In this document: positions 6,592 through 11,129 of the stretch, piece after piece
Position numbering within the stretch: position 1 is the first letter of the stretch
Layout: every line of letters begins with the position of its first letter
From: Planctomycetaceae bacterium
GTDB lineage: Bacteria > Planctomycetota > MHYJ01 > SBBU01
DNA length: 11,129 nt
NCBI GenBank assembly: GCA_005239585.1
Contig: SBBU01000077.1
Location: 1-11,129, forward strand
Direction of reading: 5' to 3'
Position numbers and translations under genes: made by a program
The notes under the pieces: generated by a model
Told to the model about the DNA's origin: nothing
The model's database searches: none
Seen by the model: the letters and a program-made list of their open reading frames with translations, nothing else

Positions 6592-7620
6592 TTAGCATCT
6601 TGCGATTTTACCTAGTATGACCAACTTGGCAGCCCCAGTAGCTGATGGGACATTGCCGGGTTTGCCTAAAAGAGTTTTTGCCGCAAGGAGCGCAAAGAGC
6701 ACAGGCTCTTTTGCCTGTGGGTGAATTCCATACCTATCAATCGAAACCACCTCAACGGGAAAAACCAACGATCTAAGATAAAGCATCAATGTCTCGTTAA
6801 AAACACCTCCACCAGAAACAATCAACTCTCTCACTCTGCAATTAACTTTATGCAAAGCTTCTGCCACAGTAACGGCTGTGGCAAATGTGGCTGTAGTTAT
6901 ATGATTCAGCAATACTTGGCCTATTGAGAGACGAAACATTGCACTATCCGCTGACTTGGGCGGTTTTTTCTGAAGAAATGGATGCCTGAGGATATCCTCA
7001 AGGAATCGGGAATCGATTTTTCCACGTGAAGCAAAATTTCCGTCAATATCATACGCAAGTTTTCCTTTTGTATAGACCTTCGTCAGCGAGTCAATCACAC
7101 AGTTACCGGGACCTGTATCAAATGCAATAGTGTTATTAAAACTCTTTGATACAAGTGTTACATTTGCAATTCCCCCCAGATTCAATGTAGCAACTGGCCC
7201 TCGGCCACCAAATAATACGTAATCCAGATATGCAATAAGAGGGGCCCCTTGGCCTCCAACTGACAAGTCCTGCCATCTGAAATCACATACTGTTGTTATG
7301 CCTGTCTTGGATGCTATTACCGCCCCTTCACCCAATTGCATCGTGCATGGAGGATCGTGAAAGACTGTCTGGCCATGCGATCCAATCACCGCAGGTTTTA
7401 TCCCTGTTTCCTTGATAAATCTTGACGCACAGCCAGCAAATATCTGCCCCAGTCTATAGTTTGATTCCGCAACACCTCTTGCTGAGCCAAGTTCCATCGA
7501 GAACTTGGTTGGAAATTTGTATGTCTTGTATGATAAAAGCCTCGGCCTTTTAGAAACATCAACCATGGCTAGCGATATGCCATCCATGGATGTCCCAGTA
7601 TTAATACCTAACGCAATCAC
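6592..7620 (-). CDS. anmK: Anhydro-N-acetylmuramic acid kinase
   Basis: AnmK hydrolyses the 1,6-anhydro ring of anhMurNAc and phosphorylates it with ATP, giving MurNAc-6-phosphate, the substrate of MurQ. At 342 residues it is slightly shorter than the E. coli enzyme (369). It has the N-terminal phosphate loop 'GTSMDG' (residues 9-14), 'VIGSHGQTVFHDPP' (78-91), 'MQLGEGAVIA', the active-site segment 'DFRWQDLSVGGQGAPL' (113-128) with D118 in the catalytic Asp position, 'NLGGIANVT' (147-155), 'AFDTGPGNCVIDSL' (166-179) and the 'IVSGGGVFN' adenosine loop, all typical of this ASKHA-fold kinase. It begins with GTG inside the sequence GTGA, so its start overlaps the murQ stop by 4 bp; with no Shine-Dalgarno, translation depends on re-initiation after murQ. 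Identity is very secure. Confidence 0.96.
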   Translation of the reverse strand: MIALGINTGTSMDGISLAMVDVSKRPRLLSYKTYKFPTKFSMELGSARGVAESNYRLGQIFAGCASRFIKETGIKPAVIGSHGQTVFHDPPCTMQLGEGAVIASKTGITTVCDFRWQDLSVGGQGAPLIAYLDYVLFGGRGPVATLNLGGIANVTLVSKSFNNTIAFDTGPGNCVIDSLTKVYTKGKLAYDIDGNFASRGKIDSRFLEDILRHPFLQKKPPKSADSAMFRLSIGQVLLNHITTATFATAVTVAEALHKVNCRVRELIVSGGGVFNETLMLYLRSLVFPVEVVSIDRYGIHPQAKEPVLFALLAAKTLLGKPGNVPSATGAAKLVILGKIARC

Positions 7621-8453
7621 ATTAACATGGCTTTATTGATGTTGTTTTTGTTTTGTTTTAATACGGCTTTCGCCTCTTCACCAGTCATTTTTTTGACCAT
7701 CATGATCAATGCTAACTTTACGTCATTGCGTGATTTAGCGAGATAATTTCTAGCCCTTGTCCCAGAACAACCTGTTAGCTTTTGCAAGATTGCAACTTGT
7801 CTCTTCTTCAATTTGTCAGAAGAGTTACTGACTCCGATCATGAAATCTTTATATGTGTAGCCTAACTTTATCATAGTACATGTGGTTATCATGTTAAGGA
7901 TCATTTTTGTTGCGGTTCCTGCCTTGAGTCGTGTTGAGCCGTCGATTACTTCTTTTCCTGTCTCAGCAACGATTAGGACATCGCATTTATAACGTCTTGG
8001 TTTATTTGTAATTAGGGCAGTTTTTGAACCTAAAGAACGCGCCAAGTTTAATGCTGCTCTAGTAAACGGGGTCGTACCACTTGCAGTTATCCCTATCACA
8101 AGATCTCTACTCGAAACTCGGCTCTTCCTCATAATTTCAACTACCGCCCTATTGTTATCCTCAGCTCCTTCAACTGCATTCGTCACAGCTTTATTACCGC
8201 CTGCTATAATCGCCTTGAAATAACTCGCGCCGAATGTGGGTCTGATCTCTGATGCCTCTATTATCGCAAGCCGGCCGCTCGTCCCCGCTCCAACCAAAAA
8301 GACCTGTCCACCCTTTTCAATGGCAGAGATAGCCAGTTCAACAACCTTTTTCACTTGTGGCAGGACTCTTTTTACACCTGCAACAACCTTGAGATCCTTG
8401 CGATTCATCAAATAAAGCAGGTCCAGAACCGAGTGTTTATATAGATCAATCAT
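7617..8453 (-). CDS. murQ: N-acetylmuramic acid 6-phosphate etherase
   Basis: MurQ splits the D-lactyl ether of MurNAc-6-P, giving GlcNAc-6-P and D-lactate. The 278 residues comprise a SIS sugar-phosphate isomerase fold with 'FLVGAGTSGRLAIIEASE' (52-69), where E69 matches E. coli catalytic E83, and 'AVEGAEDN' (93-100), where E98 matches E. coli E114. 'GITASGTTPF' (121-130) binds phosphate, and 'GSTRLKAGTATKMILNMIT' (172-190) with the C-terminal helical bundle follows the family. Compared with E. coli (298 residues) it begins at E. coli position 15 and so lacks the usual N-terminal 'TEGxNT' stretch; an in-frame TGA 18 nt upstream prevents recovery of it. It lies 155 bp after dnaB and overlaps anmK by 4 bp. 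The start ATG has only a weak purine stretch ahead. Identity is secure. Confidence 0.95.
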   Translation of the reverse strand: MIDLYKHSVLDLLYLMNRKDLKVVAGVKRVLPQVKKVVELAISAIEKGGQVFLVGAGTSGRLAIIEASEIRPTFGASYFKAIIAGGNKAVTNAVEGAEDNNRAVVEIMRKSRVSSRDLVIGITASGTTPFTRAALNLARSLGSKTALITNKPRRYKCDVLIVAETGKEVIDGSTRLKAGTATKMILNMITTCTMIKLGYTYKDFMIGVSNSSDKLKKRQVAILQKLTGCSGTRARNYLAKSRNDVKLALIMMVKKMTGEEAKAVLKQNKNNINKAMLM

Positions 8454-8489
8454 TTCAATTAATATTTCTCAAATCTGAAAAAGTGATTT

Positions 8490-8600
8490 GATTCAAACGA
8501 ATTTTGTCGGATTCAGGCAGATACTTTCAGTCGCACAGAACGGCTCAAGTCCTCCCGTTTGAATCCCAGTCTGCTGCAGGCAGACGTTTTCATTCGTTTG
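8490..8600. repeat. Intergenic inverted-repeat cluster between dnaB and murQ
   Basis: GATTCAAACG (8490-8499) and CGTTTGAATC (8556-8565) are perfect 10-bp inverted repeats around a 56-bp core. A third copy, ATTCGTTTG (8592-8600), pairs perfectly with 8494-8502. The left arm can therefore pair with only one of the two right arms at a time. Between them, GTCTGC-TGCAG-GCAGAC (8569-8585) forms its own 6-bp hairpin, with GTTTT after it on the plus strand only. The segment spans most of the dnaB-murQ gap and may be an attenuator, an mRNA-processing signal or the remains of a mobile element. The repeats are certain; the role is not. Confidence 0.5.
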
Positions 8601-8608
8601 CATCTTCA

Positions 8609-9955
8609 TTATGTGAATGCCGGATTCTCAAAGCGTGTGAACTCTTTGAGGAAGACCAGATTAAACTGCCCTGTTGGACCTGTCCTATTCTTGGCTACAG
8701 TTACTTCACATATGTTCTTGTTCTCTGTATTTGGGTTATAGTATTCCTCCCTGTAGAGCATAAGGACGACATCTGCGTCGAGTTCTATAGAACCAGATTC
8801 TCTAAGATCTGAGAGGAACGGCTTTTTATCCTCTCTTGCGTCAGGAGCCCTGTTAAGCTGGGCAATAGCAATAACCGGGAGACTCAGCTCTTTTGAAAGT
8901 GCTTTAAGCTGGCTCGAGATAACAGTTATCTCTGATTGTCTGGAATCGGCAGGCTTGGCGCTCAGCTTCTGGAGATAATCCACAATAACCAGTCCTATAT
9001 TGTGCTCATGTTTGAATCTACGAGCACGAGCCCTCAGTTCAAATACGGAAAGATCAGAGCTGTCGTCAAGAAAAATCTGAGCATCCTGTCTCAGTTTATT
9101 CGCGCCAACACCGAGTTTCATTATATCATCATCAGATAAAATTCCTGACCTTAACCTGTGAGAATCTACCCTGCAGTGCGAGCAAAGCATTTGCTGAACC
9201 AGAGTCTCTGCAGGCATCTCAAGCGTGAAGAAAAGGACGGGAATGCGCTCTATAAGACTCACATTTTCAGCTATGCGCATTGCAAGACTTGACTTGCCCA
9301 TACCCGGCCTAGCAGCTACTATGTACAGATTACCACGCTGAAGGCCAGCCAAAAACTCATCCAGTCTGAAAAAACCTGTTGGGACTCCTATTATTCCAGC
9401 CGAACGGTCTCTATTCTCGCTTATATGGGCCCATACCTCATTTATGACATCACCTATTTTAACAACATCCTTTGCAACCCTGCTCTCTGCAAGCCTATAA
9501 ATTTTTGCCTGTGCATCTTCAAGCAACTGGGCCACTGATTTCCCAGAGCCTTGGATATCCTCAATTACGCCTTGGCACATGCGAACCAAACCCCGACTTA
9601 TCGACCTATCCTTTACAATCTTTGAATAATAGACTGCGCTCGAAGTGGAAGGTAAAAGCTCCAGAATTGAAGCAATATACTCTCTGTCCCCAACTTGATC
9701 GAGCACTCCAAGCCTTTCAAGCTGTGCTGTAACTGTTACGACATCAACCGGCTGGCCGCGCATGTAGAGATCCTTGATGCACCTGAATATCAGCCTGTTT
9801 GGTTCCCTGTAAAAGTCATCCTCAATGACAATGTTTAGCACCTCTCCTATCACATCCTTATCTATCAGCAAGGCACCGAGAACAGACATCTCGGCCTCCT
9901 CGTTGTAGAGTGGAATAGAAACGATAGGTTCAGTCCTGAAACCTTCAGTAGGCAT
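8609..9955 (-). CDS. dnaB: Replicative DNA helicase DnaB
   Basis: The hexameric 5'-3' helicase of the replication fork. From the chosen ATG it has 448 residues, a normal length. The N-terminal collar domain starts at 'YNEEAEMSVLGALL' (17-30), followed by the linker helix and the RecA-like motor: Walker A 'RPGMGKSS' (216-223, K221), catalytic Glu in 'FTLEM' (E246), Walker B 'LVIVDYLQ' (D326), 'IAIAQLNRAP' and the arginine-finger region 'KNRTGPTG' (422-429). No intein interrupts it. A TTG five codons upstream (9970) extends the frame, but that codon lies inside the purine-rich GGAAGGGG Shine-Dalgarno of the ATG, so I prefer 9955. It follows rplI by 30 bp, the common rplI-dnaB order. The C-terminus 'RFENPAF' is canonical, so the gene is complete. 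Confidence 0.97.
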   Translation of the reverse strand: MPTEGFRTEPIVSIPLYNEEAEMSVLGALLIDKDVIGEVLNIVIEDDFYREPNRLIFRCIKDLYMRGQPVDVVTVTAQLERLGVLDQVGDREYIASILELLPSTSSAVYYSKIVKDRSISRGLVRMCQGVIEDIQGSGKSVAQLLEDAQAKIYRLAESRVAKDVVKIGDVINEVWAHISENRDRSAGIIGVPTGFFRLDEFLAGLQRGNLYIVAARPGMGKSSLAMRIAENVSLIERIPVLFFTLEMPAETLVQQMLCSHCRVDSHRLRSGILSDDDIMKLGVGANKLRQDAQIFLDDSSDLSVFELRARARRFKHEHNIGLVIVDYLQKLSAKPADSRQSEITVISSQLKALSKELSLPVIAIAQLNRAPDAREDKKPFLSDLRESGSIELDADVVLMLYREEYYNPNTENKNICEVTVAKNRTGPTGQFNLVFLKEFTRFENPAFT

Positions 9956-9960
9956 AGAGC

Positions 9961-9968
9961 CCCCTTCC
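9961..9968 (-). promoter_or_regulatory. Shine-Dalgarno of dnaB
   Basis: GGAAGGGG on the minus strand, 5 nt before the ATG at 9955. It supports the ATG over the upstream in-frame TTG (9970), which would leave the ribosome site inside the coding region. Confidence 0.7.
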
Positions 9969-9985
9969 AAAATCTTGATAGATTA

Positions 9986-10498
9986 TTAACCTGTTTGTTC
10001 TGGGGTTGGTGATGCCTCTCCCTGAGCCTCCACTTCCTCCGGTTTAACTTCCTGTGTTGGGATAACTTTAACCTTAAGGGTTGTCGAGACATCCTTATAA
10101 CAATTTACATCAACAGTATAATCACCTGTCTGCTTTATGTGCTCTTTGACAACAATCCACTTTGGCTCAACTTTTACCCCATTATCGAGGAGCGCTTCGG
10201 CAATCATTGATGGAGTAACAGATCCATACAGAATTCCTTCAGGATTTGCACGATGCTCAATCGTTACAAACGGGATCTTCTCTATCTCTACCTTTATTTG
10301 CGAGGCATCTTTCAATAGCTTTGTATGAATCTTTGCCAGTTTCTTCTGTCTGACCTGAAACTCCTTGATTGCTCCATCTGAGGGGAGAACAGCCAGCCTC
10401 TTTGGTAACAGAAAGTTGCGTCCATAGCCCAGCTTGACCTGCACTACATCCCCCATATTCCCCAGACCTTCCACATCTTCTACGAGTAAAACTTTCAC
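9986..10498 (-). CDS. rplI: 50S ribosomal protein bL9
   Basis: bL9 binds 23S rRNA at the base of the L1 stalk and its C-terminal lobe projects toward the neighbouring ribosome; it helps maintain reading frame. The N-terminal domain begins 'KVLLVEDVEGLGNMGDVVQV' and carries the signature 'GYGRNFLLPKRLA' (24-36). The connecting helix (about 40-75) and C-terminal domain ('IPFVTIEHRANPEGILYGSV' to about residue 148) follow. At 170 residues it is about 20 longer than E. coli L9 (149), because of an acidic, proline-rich tail ('EEVEAQGEASPTPEQTG'). The start is GTG: the frame upstream has no start codon before a TGA at 10532-10534, and the family begins exactly here. There is no Shine-Dalgarno; a perfect -10 box is 9 nt away. 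Unusually, it is not preceded on the same strand by rpsR/ssb/rpsF; a noncoding stretch and a divergent gene lie there instead. Confidence 0.96.
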   Translation of the reverse strand: MKVLLVEDVEGLGNMGDVVQVKLGYGRNFLLPKRLAVLPSDGAIKEFQVRQKKLAKIHTKLLKDASQIKVEIEKIPFVTIEHRANPEGILYGSVTPSMIAEALLDNGVKVEPKWIVVKEHIKQTGDYTVDVNCYKDVSTTLKVKVIPTQEVKPEEVEAQGEASPTPEQTG

Positions 10499-10507
10499 GG
10501 AACAAAC

Positions 10508-10535
10508 ATTATAGTAAGCAGTCGTAAATTTTCAA
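10508..10535 (-). promoter_or_regulatory. Sigma-70-type promoter of rplI-dnaB
   Basis: On the minus strand, -35 TTGAAA (10530-10535), 16-bp spacer, -10 TATAAT (10508-10513). The GTG of rplI starts 9 nt after the -10, so the predicted transcript has 1-3 leader bases at most. It is the best promoter-like sequence found upstream of the rplI-dnaB-murQ-anmK series; I saw no comparable promoter before murQ. Confidence 0.75.
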
Positions 10536-10587
10536 CAGTCTTGAGCCCTTTTCCAGCCGCAAAATAGTATTTACCCCGCCTCTATGA

Positions 10588-10602
10588 ACAGGCTGCGCCT
10601 GT
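10588..10602. repeat. Compact hairpin upstream of the rplI promoter
   Basis: ACAGGC-TGC-GCCTGT forms a 6-bp stem with a 3-nt loop. On the plus strand a T-rich stretch follows (10607-10619) but not directly, so terminator function is doubtful. The minus strand of its right arm reads TTGACA (10601-10606) with no -10 at proper distance. The interval 10536-10697 otherwise shows a T-run and a minor 5-bp hairpin (10658-10672) and no gene. Confidence 0.35.
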
Positions 10603-10697
10603 CAAGTATTTTCGTTTTTCGTCCATCAGTTCTTTATAAAATCACATTTGTTTTTTAAGAGGTTTCTCCTCTACGCATCTATTGGGTCGCCTGTGGC

Positions 10698-11023
10698 CAA
10701 AAGTTCCCACGATGAGCCTTGTAGATGATAACGTGTGAGGTAAAATGAATTTGTTACCGTTCCGAATTTTAGACATACCATCATACTTGCATTTCTTTAT
10801 ATTATAAAAGGCCCTGGGTACCGGCTCTTGCTCCCCTCCCCAAGAGCTTGTTAAAGGCCTTCTATAGCCTTAAATGTATGCATTTATAGCGCTTTGGATT
10901 TATCACCTCCCTCTCTCAACAACATGAACTTTCCTCGCAATTTTTGATTTTATCGCAATTCCTAGAGTGTGTCCAACTTTTGTAAAACTTTTTCCATTAT
11001 TTTTCGATCCGTGGGAACTTTTG
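10698..11023. repeat. 326-bp noncoding segment with perfect 14-bp terminal inverted repeats (MITE-like)
   Basis: CAAAAGTTCCCACG (10698-10711) and CGTGGGAACTTTTG (11010-11023) are exact reverse complements. The enclosed 298 bp are AT-rich and contain no reading frame that I can support. Size, terminal inverted repeats and lack of a gene fit a miniature inverted-repeat transposable element, but I see no target-site duplication at the outer borders and only one copy is in the window. Inside are a long hairpin (10802-10867), a TAAATG-TATG-CATTTA palindrome (10871-10886), two direct TCGCAATT copies (10935-10942, 10953-10960) and an internal AACTTTTG (10975-10982) that repeats the end sequence. It could also be a decayed insertion sequence end pair. 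Confidence 0.45.
10802..10867. repeat. Two-tier stem-loop in the noncoding region
   Basis: Outer stem: 10803-10813 pairs with 10856-10866 (TATA, one A-C mismatch, then AAGGCC with GGCCTT), ten of eleven positions. Inner stem: GCTCTTG (10824-10830) with CAAGAGC (10841-10847), enclosing a pyrimidine loop CTCCCCTCCC. On the minus strand the loop reads GGGAGGGGAG and the structure is followed by TTTTAT. It may be a structured RNA, a bidirectional terminator remnant or the core of the flanking MITE-like element. Confidence 0.45.
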
Positions 11024-11040
11024 AACTTGGTAAACCACGC

Positions 11041-11071
11041 TTGAATCGTCGCTGGTAAAGATTATTATAAT
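11041..11071 (+). promoter_or_regulatory. Probable promoter of the rightmost gene
   Basis: TTGAAT (11041-11046) is followed 16 bp later by TATTAT (11063-11068) and 19 bp later by a perfect TATAAT (11066-11071). Either pairing lacks one ideal feature (box match or spacing). A 10-bp palindrome TGGT-AA-ACCA (11028-11037) abuts the -35 and could be an operator. Confidence 0.5.
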
Positions 11072-11084
11072 CACGAATGTTTTT

Positions 11085-11090
11085 AGGAGC
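11085..11090 (+). promoter_or_regulatory. Shine-Dalgarno of the rightmost gene
   Basis: AGGAGC, 6 nt before the ATG at 11097. Together with the upstream promoter it marks a real translation start, with a leader of about 20 nt, unlike rplI. Confidence 0.65.
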
Positions 11091-11096
11091 TGATCT

Positions 11097-11129
11097 ATGA
11101 GCAAGTGGAAAGGTGATGTCTTGGAAAGA
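11097..11129 (+). CDS. Start of an unidentified gene, truncated by the window end
   Basis: Only 11 codons are visible (MSKWKGDVLER), with a good Shine-Dalgarno and promoter ahead. The gene is divergent from rplI. The visible residues are hydrophilic and do not look like a signal peptide; they are too few to assign a family. Confidence 0.55.
   Translation, partial: MSKWKGDVLER

Noticed and set aside
8551..8570. T-arm of a tRNA (GTTTGAATCCC)
   Set aside because: No acceptor, D-arm or anticodon arm can be built around it on either strand.
8569..8585. Rho-independent terminator after dnaB
   Set aside because: The 6-bp hairpin is followed by T residues only on the plus strand, whereas dnaB is read on the minus strand.
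8504..8812. 102-codon plus-strand frame spanning the dnaB-murQ gap
   Set aside because: Most of it is antisense to the dnaB C-terminus and it has no ribosome site or domain.
9956..9970. TTG start giving a DnaB five residues longer
   Set aside because: The codons cover the GGAAGGGG ribosome site of the downstream ATG, and the added residues do not resemble DnaB N-termini.
10658..10672. AGAGG/CCTCT hairpin beside a T-run as a terminator
   Set aside because: The stem is only 5 bp and the T-run precedes it on the plus strand, with no gene to terminate.

Overview
The window is bacterial chromosome of moderate GC. It holds the 3' end of one gene, eight complete genes and the first codons of another. 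The housekeeping genes (rplI, dnaB) and the peptidoglycan-recycling enzymes establish Bacteria with a murein wall. An alpha/alpha-toroid terpene-cyclase-like protein, a rhomboid with a C-terminal extension ending in an 'SLT..E...L..AS' motif, and a GAF-PAS histidine kinase next to an HDOD protein together resemble Planctomycetota (possibly the anammox branch) or a related PVC or Omnitrophota lineage. That placement is an impression from gene style, not a proof.

Layout, left to right. (a) 1-1092 (+): C-terminal part of a toroid-repeat protein. (b) 1156-3970 (-): a three-gene signalling operon, transcribed right to left as small HD-GYP-N-terminus-like protein, HDOD protein and soluble GAF-PAS histidine kinase. 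Its promoter lies so close to the first GTG that the mRNA should be leaderless. (c) 4068-4895 (+): a rhomboid-fold membrane protein in which every catalytic position I can align is replaced, so it is a probable pseudoprotease. Its stop overlaps the stop of the next, convergent gene by 4 bp. (d) 4892-10498 (-): rplI, dnaB, murQ, anmK, nagZ. The last three are consecutive steps of cytoplasmic muropeptide recycling: NagZ releases anhMurNAc, AnmK makes MurNAc-6-P, MurQ makes GlcNAc-6-P plus lactate. murQ and anmK are translationally coupled (GTGA overlap). rplI has the same kind of promoter as operon (b), again about 9 nt from a GTG start. (e) 10499-11096: about 600 bp without a gene. It holds the rplI promoter, several inverted repeats and a 326-bp segment bounded by perfect 14-bp inverted repeats (MITE-like), with a long hairpin in its middle. 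(f) 11097-end (+): start of an unidentified gene with a good Shine-Dalgarno.

The most interesting points are the catalytically dead rhomboid, the two near-identical leaderless promoter/GTG arrangements, the 14-bp-TIR noncoding element, the small stand-alone protein heading the HDOD/kinase operon, and the recycling cassette placed behind rplI-dnaB. I found no CRISPR array, tRNA, rRNA or intact transposase gene.
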